Numbered from the stretch's first letter, positions 11,000-21,608 are shown. The stretch: DNA of 64,000 bases from Castor canadensis (GCF_047511655.1 NC_133387.1:142594853-142658852); one strand, 5' to 3'. The notes: a model not told the origin generated them from the letters alone. Numbers and translations: made by a program.

Positions 11000-12400
11000 C
11001 TGTACCCTGGCCCTGGCGTGTAGCTCTGAGTACCGGAATCGCTCTCGGACGCTGCCAAAGCGCTCGAGGCTGCACCTGCTGGCGGAATAGCCAGATGCCC
11101 TCCAAACAGGCCGTGAAGGTTATCTCTAGTGGACAGTCTTTGCTCAGTCACCAAGGTCGGTGCACAATAGCCACCAGGCCTCCCCAAGCCTCAGAGGCAG
11201 ATTTAACCCACTCGCATCAAACTAGCCGCTCCAGTTTCCACCTCGTGCCCCCCATGAACACCTTCCGCTCCTCATTGGGGTTTGTGGTTCCTCGTGATGA
11301 GTGCTCAGAGGAACTATTGTCCTGCACCCTCGAGGGGACAGATACAGGCTGGGAGAAAGGTATCACGCAGAGCCTTATGGTGACTGTCCCAGACCTTTTA
11401 ATTTCACAGTCGGCTGGTGTGTGTGTGTCCCCACCCGACTACCCGAAAGCACTGCCACTGTTCATTCTGGTCAGGATCTGGGACTCTTGGTTTCCTCCTG
11501 ACAACAGCCATCCTCCAGCTATGCTGGGAGCAGGCGGTCCAGGCCTCGCCCCCAGGCGGACACGGTCCGTCGCGCCCTGTCAGCCCTTTGTTCGCGCCGC
11601 AGCGGGCTAGTAGCAGCTGCACGGGGACCGCGGCGCCGAGACGCAGAGCTCGAGGAAACCCATGTGTTTGGCGCTTTCTCCTCCCACTCTTGAACCAAGG
11701 AACCCTTCCAGCTCCCGCGTCCCACACGCCCAGTCCCGGCTTCTCTTTCGGCCTGCAGTCTTCCAGGATTGGGGAAGTGCGGTTCCAAGGGCCCAGGATA
11801 GCACTCCTGCCTAGTTCCCGGGCCCAGGGAGGCAAGGGGACACTTGAAATGTCACCGTCCGGGATAAATATTAACAAAAAGCAAATGGACTTGTGCGGGG
11901 CCAGTTATCAATCAACCAGGCCGCAAGGCCACTCACAGCAAACAAGGCCCAGGTTGGGTCGGACGAGACTTTCTCAGGCCACCTCCGGGCAGAACACTTC
12001 CCTGTCCCCTCCCCCCCCCCCCGCCCCCTACAAGGCTCGTATTCTCCTCCCGGTCTTTCTGGAGAGAATAACCACTAGAACGGGGCGAAATGCCGGCTGC
12101 TAGAGGCCGGGCCATTTCCCCCGCGTGCATTGGAGGTTTCCTGGCCTCCATCGGAGTGGCACGGCACCCACCCCCGCTCGAACCGCCTTTTGAGTCTATG
12201 GTGCTGCGCCCCCGATGGGAATCGCTTGCAGCCTCTTCCCGCGCCGGCAGCTCCCGCCATCTGGTCGAAGCCTTCTGGAATCTTTAATTGGAAACTAATC
12301 TCGCGTCTTGATAAGTGCCCACGACAGGGGCGGAGCATCCACCCGTCCTGCCCAGCTCGCCCCCGCCACTCGGGACCAGAAGCGGCGCGAGTCTGATCGC
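11000..12400. promoter_or_regulatory. Intronic CpG-rich block
   Basis: CpG density rises at 11030-11075, 11560-11660 and 12050-12400, separate from the promoter island by about 3 kb. Long open frames here (for example plus strand 10861-11610 and 11417-12103) are by-products of GC-rich sequence lacking stops; they overlap in different frames and resemble no family. It may be an internal promoter, an enhancer or an outer part of the promoter domain. Confidence 0.5.
12253..12267 (-). promoter_or_regulatory. CTCF-like motif, reverse
   Basis: On the minus strand CGACCAGATGGCGGG matches the CTCF core at about 13 of 15 positions. It lies in the 12.05-12.4 kb CpG cluster. Binding not shown. Confidence 0.45.
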
Positions 12401-12441
12401 GCTGCGTTTTAATGGGCAGCAAGTACTGCATTGAGGGAACA

Positions 12442-12454
12442 TATATTGATTTTT
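12442..12454 (+). promoter_or_regulatory. Perfect ONECUT consensus site, intron 1
   Basis: TATATTGATTTTT fits the published HNF6 consensus DHWATTGAYTWWD at every position. It lies 4 kb downstream of the ATG of ONECUT1 itself, next to homeobox-type TTAATTGG and GTAGTTAATTTGG sequences, so autoregulation is plausible. A site this degenerate is expected roughly once or twice by chance in 64 kb. Confidence 0.45.
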
Positions 12455-12671
12455 TTTTAAAGGTAGTTAATTTGGTGAGAATTTCCTCCTGTCGCCCGTC
12501 TTCCACTAGCGCTGTAATTTCATGACCAGAAGGCGCTCTCCCAAACACAGTGCCACGTGCAGAGGGTTTTGACCCCGGACAACAACCTGCATGGAACACA
12601 GAGGATGGAGAGGGACGTGGAGAAGCCACCTTCTCTCAGAGGAGCCAAGGAATCAAGTTCGGGCCTCTCAT

Positions 12672-12710
12672 GGGGGTTGGGGGTAGATGGGGGTGGTGTC
12701 TTTGAGGGGG
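12672..12710 (+). other. G-quadruplex-capable G-runs
   Basis: Four runs of five G (12672-12676, 12679-12683, 12689-12693, 12706-12710) separated by loops of 2, 5 and 12 bases, with extra G pairs inside the long loop. The third loop is longer than the canonical limit. It lies on the non-template strand with respect to a minus-strand transcript's template, so it would appear as C-runs in ONECUT1 pre-mRNA. Confidence 0.45.
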
Positions 12711-14810
12711 ACTACAGGACAAGTGCAAGAGCCACGCAACGCACACGGGACAAGCAGGAACTGCGGAGGTGGGGGGGGGGTGACTGAAGTTGGGCAACAG
12801 CCAAGGTCAAGGCGCCCAGCAGTTGGTTTTCAGGTTCCTGCACTCAAGGGTCTGTTAGATATCACTTACAGGATTCGGAAATCAACCTCACTTTAAAAAG
12901 AAAAAGAGAAAGAAAATTAACGAGATGGCTGGTGGTTCTTCAGTGACTTAAAACTAGGTGGTGGCTTTTGTAGTATGATGGGATGACTCTGGATTCCTTG
13001 TGTGAGGCCCTTTAGGACCCTCACTGCACACTCAGTCTTAATCCTCCCCACCAGCCCTTTAAGTTAATAAAAAAATTAAAAGGCAAAGTTCCATCCAGGT
13101 CTCAGGACAGCGAGTTCCCTCGGGTTTGGTGAAAGGAAGTGTGTCCTGCGGTAGTCCACTTTTTCTAGGAAAAGGTCACGTGCCTGGGACCAAGAGGAGA
13201 ATGTTTTGATACGGGGTGCTAGGAGCGCAGGCAGACGCCTCCTTCCATGACCTCCTGGGTACCGTGAGCACCTGCCCAGCACCCAGCCGCTCTTCTGGCC
13301 TGTGAATCCTAGCACTTGGGCCGCACTCCTAGAACTTGGGCTCTGCTCTCTGTGCCTGGAAGTCAGAGTGTGCTTGCACAAAACAGTGCACAGGTGGGGC
13401 TTCCAAGATTCGGAGGTCGCCTCTGTGTGAGGCAGTAGGGGAGGGGGGCCGGAAGAGGGTACAGTAATTGAAATTTAGCCTAGTGGTGGTGGGGAAAGGC
13501 TGGGGACTGGACTTTCCTGAGGGAGTTCCCTTCTTTTCCCCTCTTTTTCCACCTTTCTCCATCCCACCCGCTGGTTGACCTCAGTGAGTAAAGTCTGGGC
13601 AAAAGGTCCAGAATACCAGCTCTCCATGTGGGTGAGTATGTGAAAAGGCACTACTTTGAGGTTCCTTAGAGGCGGAGCAGTCAGCGCAAGGAGCAACCCT
13701 TCTCCCACCCTTTTCCGAACCTCAACTGCTCACAAGGTCTTGGTCAGCCCACCCAGGGCGAGATGGTGCCAGCATCCAAGGCTAGAGTGAACACATACGG
13801 GAGCCTGGGATTCGCGGGGCCACGTCGTCAGCCTACCCCTTCGGGGTCTTCCTACCAGCTGCTTTGCCTGGCTCCTGGGTGCAGGCAGCAGGAGTCTGCG
13901 TTGAGAACTTTGCTTGTAGTGAACCTGAGGATTGAGCTAGGCTGGGAAATGTGGCCGGGCAGAGACTCAAGCACCGTGGCGCTGAGGAGGGGAGGCCTCT
14001 CGCGTCCAGACCCAAGGAACGCTTTGGTTCGCTGGGGGGCTCAAATCCTGGGCTCGCTGGCACCTGCCTCCCCCTAGCTTCTTATTGGCAGGAGTGAGGT
14101 GGGGGGAGGGGGCTTCGACCTTACGCTTTGATTTTAGGCTGTGAAACGGCTCAGTGCCCCCGGCTCAGTGCGGATTGACTGTCTCTCCTTCTCCAGGGAC
14201 GAATTAATGGAGAACGATCAGTTAATTAACAAACCTTCATTCTGGCTTTTACCTTTCTCTTCGCCGAGGCTAAGGCCTGGGAGCGGGGCTGAGATGAGGG
14301 TGGGGAACATGGGATTCTGGAGTCAATCAACTTAGCAACGTCAGTCCAGGTCACATCAAACCCAGTCGGCTCTCGCCTGCTCTTGGCTCTACCTCCCCTC
14401 GTGTCCTTCGTCTTCAGGGATCGCCGAATGCTCCTGAAATCCCCCGTGAAGTTTCGCGTGGGTTTAGCTGTCCCCTAGGTCTATTGGTCGCCTAGGGGAG
14501 CCATAGGAGGTGTCTGCACTGAGAGAGAAGGTCAACTCTGAAACAGCCGGTGCGGAGTGTCGGCTGGGACGACCTCTGCTTGCTGCTTTCAGCGTCATTT
14601 ACACACTCCCACCCTCCTGAGCGGGGATTTAGACGCAAAATCACGAAGGGGGATAAAACAAAATGCAAAGTCCTAAGCAAGTCGATAGCAAGGCTGTTCT
14701 CACCCGGACCTCGGCCGCTCTCACCGGACCTCGGCACTAACCGCCCCTCTCCCTCTCTTTCCACAGCAGGTTCCGAGCGCAAAGTGCAAGCTAACCCTTT
14801 CGCAGCGACC

Positions 14811-14850
14811 CCACCACACACCCATCGCCCCCACCACACACCCATCGCCC
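14811..14850. repeat. Perfect 20-bp tandem duplication
   Basis: CCACCACACACCCATCGCCC occurs twice, directly abutting, in the CpG-rich intron about 0.6 kb downstream of exon 1. Being identical, the duplication looks recent or maintained. Confidence 0.95.
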
Positions 14851-15427
14851 CGCAGTATAGGAACGTATCGCCCGCACTCTTAAATTTAGTGCGGTTCCTG
14901 GGATCCTGCACAGCGCCAATTAATACGAGCGCTGGAGGTTCAGCCAAACATTGACCTGCGGCCCGGGCGGCTCGGGGCAGCTCCAGTTCTGCGCTGGGTG
15001 CATGCCTAAGGGTACTGGAACTGGAAGGGGGCACCTACGCGCAGTTCTAGGCACTCTTCGTCCCCTCTTCCTAAAGCTATTAGTGCTCAACGAGAACTAC
15101 GCACAGACCGTATCCCGCCAGGTTCGAGGATTTCTCCCTGTCTTGGGCTGTGCAACTCCAGCTCTGTTCCCGAGCAGAAATACAACCCCGCAGTGGGCCA
15201 AGGACGCTCCGCTTAGCTTCAGAAGCCTTCCATAACCCAATGCACTGAGCCCTGGAGAAGGAGGTCGGCTCACAGAGCCAGGTGCTGGCCCTTCCAGGTC
15301 CAGGGACCCCCTTGAGAGGAAGGGGGGGCGGGATGAAGCGCGCCCAGCCTTCTCTCATTCCCTCCCACCTTCGTTTCCTTTGGTTTCCTTGTCCCTTATC
15401 TCGCCCACGCACCCAGCTCCTTGGCCC

Positions 15428-15436
15428 GCTCACCTG
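15428..15436 (-). other. ONECUT1: Splice donor of ONECUT1 exon 1
   Basis: The minus-strand sequence is CAG|GTGAGC, matching the U1 consensus at nearly every position. The cut after base 15434 leaves a phase-1 codon. Reading past it gives a non-homologous tail (ERAKELGAWAR) and a stop at about 15396, so the splice is needed to make ONECUT1. Confidence 0.93.
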
Positions 15437-16538
15437 CTAAGCGGAGCGCAGACATGCGCTGGAACTCCGGCTCCTGCAGCCACTTCCACATCCTCCGGAA
15501 GGTCTCCCGGCCGGACTTGAGTTTGCTCCAGGGTTTGGGGTTGCGCAGCAGGTCCGAGAGAGTCCCCTGGGAGCGGCAGAGCACCCTCTGCGCGAAGATG
15601 GCCTGTGGGATGCTGTAGCGTTTGAGCTCGGTGGTGATACGCTGGGCCACCTCTTTGGTATTGATTTCTTCCATCTGCCCTGAATTACTTCCATTGCTGA
15701 CCTGCGCGCCGGTCACCGAAGGGTTGGGCTCCCGGGCTGTGCCCAGGAGCTGTCCGTGGCTCTGGGCGTTCAGGTGGGCATGGGGGTGGTGCGGAGGAAG
15801 GCCGTTGATGGGCACCATGCCGGCCGAGGTGGGCGTGAGGTGCTGCTCTCCGTGGCGACCAAGCATGGCCGGGTGGTGGGCTTCAAAGCCATTAGGGGTG
15901 AGCATCTTGTCGGTGGGCATGGCGGCGCCCGGGTGGGCATAGTGAGGAAGCCCTTGCTGGGAGTTGTGGATGCCGCCCAGACCGGAGCCGGAGAGGGGCG
16001 AGAGGCTCTGGCCCATGCCAGCCACGTCCTTGTGGTAGGGGGTGTAGAGGTTATTCATGGAGGCCAGCCCGCGATCGTCCCGCATGAGTGTGAAGCTACC
16101 GCTCACGTTGCCCGCCAGACGCTGGTGGTGGTGCGGGTGGTGGTGGTGATGGTGGTGGTGGTGATGATGGGGAAACTTGTCCGACACGGTGGAGATGGGC
16201 GGCAGCGGCTGCAGAGGAGTTAGGGTAGTGTAGGTGGTGGGCATGCTCATACCTGGGGGAGTCTCACAGGCCATGGTCATAGTGGGGTGCAGGGGGCCAG
16301 CCAGGCTGTGCTCAGGGGCTCGGTGGTGGTGGTGGTAATCGCTGCCTCCGCCGCCGCCGTCCAGCAGGGACGCCATGCCCATAGAGCGCGGATGCGCGGG
16401 AGGCAGGTGGCTGCCGCGGTGAGCCACGGAACTGCGCGCGTGGGGGCTGCCGCCCAGCAGGTCGGCAGGGGCGGGCACCGGCTCATGGCTCACCCCGTGC
16501 AGCTCGCTGATCGCCTCCATGGTCAGCTGCGCGTTCAT
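15434..16538 (-). CDS. ONECUT1: ONECUT1 (HNF6) first coding exon, residues 1-368 plus one base
   Basis: Onecut-family transcription factor that binds DNA in the nucleus through one CUT domain plus a divergent homeodomain and controls liver, biliary, pancreatic and neuronal genes (family knowledge). I recognise the protein along its whole length. It starts MNAQLTMEAI, has a His-rich stretch at residues 69-72, a long His tract at 124-138 interrupted by one Pro, a Ser/Thr/Pro-rich middle, and the complete CUT domain at about 288-368 with the LSDLL motif. The start at 16538 is the first in-frame ATG, with A at -3; the frame stays open for 42 codons upstream, but only from a GTG. The exon ends at 15434 in GCAG followed by GTGAGC, leaving codon 369 split. 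About 97 C-terminal residues including the homeodomain (human protein 465 aa) lie in an exon outside the window. No frameshift or stop is seen, so the gene looks intact. Confidence 0.98.
15435..15677 (-). other. ONECUT1: CUT domain coding segment of ONECUT1
   Basis: This segment encodes residues about 288-368, from QMEEINTKEV to the end of the exon. It contains the features expected of the single Onecut CUT domain: an INTKEVAQRI helix, the conserved QAIFAQRVL and SQGTLSDLL stretches, and the KPWSKLKSGRETFRRM basic helix that contacts DNA. The LSDLL motif is known in the family to recruit coactivators and to contact FOXA2. The domain ends precisely at the exon boundary, so the CUT domain and homeodomain are on separate exons. 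Confidence 0.95.
16125..16169 (-). repeat. ONECUT1: Histidine-coding trinucleotide tract in ONECUT1
   Basis: On the plus strand this reads as a GTG/ATG trinucleotide run and codes residues 124-138: eleven His, one Pro, then three His. Mixed CAC and CAT codons interrupt the pure repeat, which should limit slippage. The tract is part of the normal protein and is also present in human ONECUT1. His tracts of this kind are linked to nuclear-speckle targeting in other factors; that role here is inference. Confidence 0.9.
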
Positions 16539-17100
16539 CGTGATCCGGGCGAGCGGGCGGCGGACACAACATCGATGTGGCCGGGCAGAGGCGGCGAGGG
16601 GCGCAGGGAGTCCGGTCTTCACATCGGCTGCCGGGCGACTGTTGCCTTTCTTCCTTCCTCTCACTGTGGGGTTATGTCTCTCTCTCTACGTGTGTATGTG
16701 TGTCTCGCCTTCTCTCTTGCCCCCACCTTCCCCTCTGCGTCCTAGGCTTCTTTTTTTTTTTTTAAATATTAATTTCCAAAAAGGATCCGCGCCGTTGGGA
16801 GAGCGCGGTGCCCCTAGCCCGCCCAGCCCCGGCCCCCTCTCGCCCCTCTCCTTCTTAGAATTGTGAGGCCCCCAGCTCCCCTGACGCGGCCCGCGCGCCT
16901 GCCGCGGCTGCTGCCTGCCCGCGCCGCTCGCCAGCTCGAGCCATGGCTCGGTTAGTGTTGCAGACTCTGTGGCTGAGGTTCGGTAGCCACCGCCGCTGCC
17001 GCGGCCCGCCCTCACGCCCGCCGGGCGCAGCGCGCATGCGCGCGGCTCGGCCCCTCCCCCCCCGTCCGGGTGCTCCGGGCCGGTGACGTCCCTGTACAAA
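16539..17100 (-). promoter_or_regulatory. ONECUT1: ONECUT1 5' UTR and core promoter region
   Basis: This is the region immediately upstream of the ATG. It holds a CA-rich stretch (16686-16707), a poly-A run on the minus strand (16751-16763) directly next to a TATA-like TTAATATTTAAA (about 16761-16772), GC-rich sequence with many CpGs, and a cAMP-response-like TGACGTC at 17084-17090. If the TATA-like box works, transcription would start near 16735, giving a 5' UTR of about 200 bases. The start site is not proven; a CpG-island promoter with dispersed starts is equally possible. Confidence 0.6.
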
Positions 17101-17349
17101 TGAAGGAGGGGGTCCTGCGCCTTCCCAGCGGCGCCGGATGGCCCGCGAGCGCTGGGCACGTGCTAAGGACTGGCGCGGAGCGCGACCTGGGGCCGCCGCC
17201 ACAATCCCGGGAGATTTGCTTCCCGCTTGCCTTCCTTGCTCGGGTGGGCTCTCTCCTCCCAGCCCCAGGCGCTCCTGCCCAGCTCCTATCACGGTTGGCG
17301 CGGTATGCTTGGAGAGCCATCGCCTCTCGGGCTTCCAGTAGCTCTTTCC

Positions 17350-20300
17350 AGGGGCAGGTTGCCAGGGAAGCTGGAGATTATCATCACCCCTTCCACCCTA
17401 GCCAAATAAGCTTTATTTCTTGTAGGGGTGCTAGAAGCCGGCGCATTCTCCACCTTTACATGCCCTGCCTATAGGAGTGTGTGTGTGTGGGGGGGGGAAG
17501 GGGTTGGCGCAAATATCATAAGGCTTGGGGCAGTTTGGCGGTTGTTGACCCGGCACCCTTCCTGCTCGCTGACACTCCTCCGCCCACCCCGTCTCATCAG
17601 TGCCCTGGAGAGAGGAGCACTCAGTGCCAAGAGTCCCGATCGGGGCCGTACCTCTTGCTCCCCAGTCGCCTAAGTCCTTCTTCCGCTCAGTTATAATTAA
17701 GGCTGCGCGCTGCTTCGCCAACGACTGGGCTTGCGGGGCGAGGAAGGGGAGGGGAAAGAGCGCCCCTGTGGGTTTCCATGTTAACTTCCGGGTGCTGGTG
17801 GGGCCGCCGAGGCTCGGGCCATTCCTGTGGTTGCTCCATAGCTCTCCTAGGAAAGCACCCAGAGACCACTGCCTGGGAGAAGTACTGACGCAGGCAGAGT
17901 GGACGCGGCCAAGGCCGTGTGGGGACGCCTTCTTTCCGGTGTCCCCGAGAGAAGCCTCCAGATTCGAAAATCAATTCAGCTTCGGGCGTAATCGCGCCCG
18001 TCCCACAGTCATGTTCCAATCCGGAATTGAACCTGGTCCTTAGGCCTGGTGGGGACGCGTGGGGAGGCCCCCAGTGTGGGGACATACACCCGGCCACCAC
18101 ATGCCGCGGCTTTCTTTCATTCACAAAAGAAAGAAAAAAAATCTGTAACAAAAGGCAGAGCCTGTCTGCTTAGGTGCTTTCATTCCTTGGAGAAAGGACA
18201 GATGTGCCCATTGTCCTGCCCTTGGCAGTTATGGCCGGGTCAGCGCCGAGCCTCAGCCCCGGGCGAGCGGTGTTCACAATGGGATAGCTTCTCAAAGTCT
18301 GGCTATCTGGGCCCAGATATGAAACAAAGTATGTGTGGCCTGTCTTGGGCCAAACTCAGACTATAGGTTTGTTTGCTGAAACATGGGGCTAGAGCCCACA
18401 AACCCTGTTGCCTCTGTGAATGTTTCCAGATCCTTGGAGGGGCTAGGGCTGAGGTGATGGTAATGGTGGTGGTTGGGTCTCCAACACAAAGGTTTGGGCT
18501 GGACAAGTCCTTGGGGTGGTCACTACCAGCTAAGGCAGGAGCAGACCCATCTCTGCCCAGGTCCCTGCCATCACCAGGCAACTTCATGATTCAGGTAGGT
18601 CACATCAGTGTGTCCAATCAGACTTCCTGGAAAGTGCCATGCTCTGGGACTAGCTAATCTGAGTGGTTTTATTACTAGAAACACTCCTATCCTATCCAAG
18701 CAATGTGTATGGAGGCCCAGAGAACGGGGTCCATCTCAACGAACTTCATGTCTACTTGTTCATGAATATGTAGGAATTTGTAACCCCTAGAGAAGAAAAT
18801 GCCTTTGGGAAAAATATATTGGCCAAAAAGAACTCAGAAAACAAAATTACTCTATGTTAACTTATATCTATATCTACTTCTTCATATACACATTCTCAGA
18901 CAAAACCAACATATTTTTCTTACTTGAACACTCAGAAAAATTTCCTTTTATTAAGAACGTGTAGTAGGCTTTTTCAGAATGGGACTCAGCATTTCTGATG
19001 CTTGCAAACAACATATTTTCTGTCTAGTGGATCAGGTTGGTGTGAAGCTGAATCCTTTCTTATTTATCATTTCTGTTTCTTTTCCCATAGCATAGAGCAT
19101 TTGACTTTCATATAAGACCACACAATGGGTTAAAGTAACAGCTCAAAGCAGCCTTTGAGCTAAATTGCACTCTCTATATTTTAATCCCACCGAAATGATT
19201 GATCTGCCCTATGACAACTCTCTTCCCAAAAGGCAGTGTGTTAAAAGAAAGAAAGAAGTAAATACTACCAAGTGCACAAATTGTTCATGGTTTTCTGTTT
19301 GTGTAACTAATTAGGGACTTGATCCTGGAAACCCTTCTTCTTGTGACTCTCCCAGCTGAACCCCTGGAGGCCACTAGAAAAGAACTGGGATCAGGTGAGC
19401 TCAACTTTGTCCACTCCCCCCCCCAGGGACTTTGTAAAAAAAAAAGGGGGGGGGAGGGAGGGTACTACCTAAAGGAGAAGCTAAGGGAAGGATCTGAACA
19501 AGTATGTGTTGGGCTTGTTTAGTTCAATGTTTGACACTTTTTATTCTAAAACATTTCAAAAATGCCTTAGTTTGCAAATCTCTGTCATCTTTCTTGGCTA
19601 TTCACATTTTTTATTTAGCCATTGTTTTCTTGTAGTCAATGGATTGTAGAGATTTCTCAGTCAGAAAGAACATATTATTCTTGTTTTAAGAATTTAAATG
19701 CTTAAGGATTCTTGATGGAACTCATCAGCATTTCTGATGCCTGCAACCAATCTAGAATTAAACTCCTGAAGAGGAACCATTTTCTTGATATCTGACTACA
19801 GTAGAGCACTTGATAATGGGGCAAAGGATTTGGTACTGGGCACTTCTGCCAGCTTTTCTGTTTTCCTCTGGAAGGAAGCTTTTCTCAGGCTAGTTAAGTA
19901 AGGTGAGTGTGCATGTTGAGGGTGGGTGCAGAGGAGCACCAGATTACTAGAGGACTGAGATCATTTTTTTGTCATTTTGTCCACCCTCTTTTCCTCCCTC
20001 CAAGTGCCCAGCACATACTTGGCATCCTAGATGCACTATGGGGCATGAGGGAATTAAGAGTTCAAGGAAGAATTCCTTGAAACTTCCAAGTGTTTCCTTT
20101 CAATATGTGCTATTGAGAGCATGGCTTATACTTAGCTGCTTAGTTCTGAGTAGCTGAGGAAATTTAAAGGAAAAAATAGTGTCAATCAATATCAGAAAAT
20201 TACATATGAGAATATATGTAAAAACCAGAAATAAGACTGTCAGCTGGATGCTTGTTGCTAGCAATATTATTTTCAGTGTGGAAACAAGGATTTCAGGATG

Positions 20301-20950
20301 TTTATGTTGTAAATGCCAGGAGAAGCGCCCGGAGGAAGGAAGAGCTGGTGCAATCTGTTAGTCTTATACTACATGGGCTAAAGTTTGCCAGGCAACCCTA
20401 GCAGGGTTGGAAAAGAAAAAGAATAAGGCCATTTTTCTAAATGTTGGCCACATGAGGTTCTCTAAGAGCCTTCCATAGGCTTCAGAGTTAATGCTTTCAT
20501 TCTCTTTGTGAGCAGTAGAGATGTAACACATGCCCCACTCTATTTCAGGACCGTTCTGAAGAAATGTTTCTAGCCTCTCTGAACCATCAAATGTTTACCT
20601 CTAGTAGTTGGCCTCACAAGCATCAATCCTGAGTGTCAGGGCAAATTTTACTCTGGTTAGAGCCTCAGAATGGAATTCACTAGCATGTCTGATGCCTGCG
20701 GCTGGTTTGGAATCCAACTCTTGGTGAGGAACCATTTCCTCAATATCTGACTATAGCACTTGATAACTGGGGATGAAGGATTTGGTTCTAGATGCTTTCT
20801 GCCTGCTTTTCTTTCTTCCTTGGAGTCTTCCCACCTTTGGGGAAATTTTACTCAGAAAATTGTTGTTGGCTTAGAATAGAGAATTAAGAAATTTAGAAGA
20901 AAGTGGCCTGATAATTCACTATAAAAAACCATTGGGAAAAAAAAAAAAGT
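17350..20950. other. Upstream flank of ONECUT1, no gene found
   Basis: CpG-rich to about 18300, then ordinary composition. No transposon of recognisable age is present. It contains two of the three local repeat copies described separately. Short open frames on both strands lack family features. Confidence 0.6.
18976..20825 (+). repeat. Three-copy local repeat (18976, 19713, 20669)
   Basis: Copies at 19713-19870 and 20669-20825 align over about 155 bases at roughly 75 percent identity by eye, sharing CTGATGCCTGC, GAGGAACCATTT, ATATCTGACTA, AGCACTTGATAA and AAGGATTTGGT in order. A third, weaker copy starts at 18976 (GGGACTCAGCATTTCTGATG) and regains similarity at about 19087-19110. I do not recognise the family. 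It may be old tandem duplication or an unlisted repeat. Confidence 0.75.
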
Positions 20951-20955
20951 AGTCA

Positions 20956-21038
20956 CCAGGCGGGAGTGCAGCTCAGTGGTAGAGTGCATTCTAGGATCAA
21001 GACTCTGGGTTCCATCCCTGGCAGCACCACAAGAATAA
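20956..21038 (+). mobile_element. ID-like SINE monomer
   Basis: GTGCAGCTCAGTGGTAGAGTGC followed by CTGGGTTCCATCCCTGGCAGCACC is an ID-type tRNA-derived unit, flanked upstream by an A-run (20938-20948). This is the only clear SINE or LINE insertion between about 6 kb and 36.4 kb. Confidence 0.85.
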
Positions 21039-21590
21039 AAAACTAGTCAATGATCTCTCTTCACTCTCTGGGGGCCAACTAAGTGCTAACCAATTATTCT
21101 AGCCCTCTTCTCCAATCTTTGATCTTCTATTTAGCCAATAGTTTTAATTCATCTGTTCGTTTAACCTTTCCCCCCCTTTTCCTTCCTACTGTTTTTTTTT
21201 TTGCCAATGAAAATATTTTAAACTCAGTGTTTTTTTGCACTTTCCTTTGTTTCATCTCTTATTCACATCTCCAAATCCCAAGGAGAAGACGCCTGCGGAA
21301 GGGCGGAATTAGCTGTGCCAACCCAGCTAATTCCGAGTCCCAGGAACTGCCCAGAGCCGCCTGGGTGGCGGTCGAAGAACGCTAGACTACTCTGCGTGCG
21401 TCTCTGGTTACTTCCTGGGCAGAGGAGGAAAACCGCTTGCTCCTTTGGGATCCTGGGTGAACTAGAGATTTCTCCAGAGTTGAAATCTATTCTGGGGGTC
21501 GCCCACTTTGGCGAGGACTTTCAAGGATTCAAGCCAAGAAGGGGTGTGTTCAGATGTTGTGGAGTAGAGAAAGGGGTCCCAGGCTCCTAG

Positions 21591-21608
21591 GTGACCCTCT
21601 GGTGGCAG
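21591..21608 (-). promoter_or_regulatory. CTCF-like motif, reverse
   Basis: The minus strand reads CTGCCACCAGAGGGTCAC, with the strong CCACCAGAGGG core of CTCF. It is about 5 kb upstream of the ONECUT1 ATG and points back towards the gene. Binding not shown. Confidence 0.5.

Larger units (their letters stand above)
1..15433 (-). other. ONECUT1: ONECUT1 intron 1, 5' part
   Basis: Everything to the left of the donor is intron on the minus strand. I looked for the homeodomain exon (the family motif region around VSNFFMNARRRS) and did not find it, so the intron exceeds 15.4 kb, in line with the large intron in other mammals. The first 6 kb is repeat-rich; 6.0-15.4 kb is nearly repeat-free and contains CpG-rich and AT-rich blocks listed separately. 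The rat HNF6-beta linker exon, if present, could not be recognised. Confidence 0.85.
15400..17350. promoter_or_regulatory. CpG island covering ONECUT1 exon 1 and promoter
   Basis: CpG dinucleotides are dense and GC content is high by eye from the exon through about 17350, with clusters at 16540-16620, 16880-17080 and 17120-17300. A CpG island spanning the first exon is usual for developmental transcription factors and is often bivalent or Polycomb-marked when silent (established knowledge). Boundaries are estimated by eye. Confidence 0.85.

Noticed and set aside
10861-11610. Plus-strand frame of 249 codons
   Set aside because: It lies in GC/CpG-rich intron, overlaps other long frames in other phases and shows no domain or protein-like pattern.
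11417-12103. Plus-strand frame of 228 codons
   Set aside because: Same GC-rich block with low stop frequency; Pro/Arg/Ser-rich composition typical of chance frames.
14492-15034. Minus-strand frame of 180 codons just downstream of exon 1
   Set aside because: No similarity to ONECUT proteins and no splice structure; part falls on a tandem duplication.
1-15433. ONECUT1 homeodomain exon inside the window
   Set aside because: No homeodomain sequence was found in any frame; the exon must lie outside.
15756-16223. Plus-strand frames opposite the ONECUT1 exon
   Set aside because: They are mirror frames of the coding exon (Val/Gly-rich from His codons read backwards).
16539-16664. In-frame 42-codon extension upstream of the ONECUT1 start
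   Set aside because: It opens with GTG, contains no ATG and does not match the known N-terminus; the ATG at 16538 gives the canonical protein.
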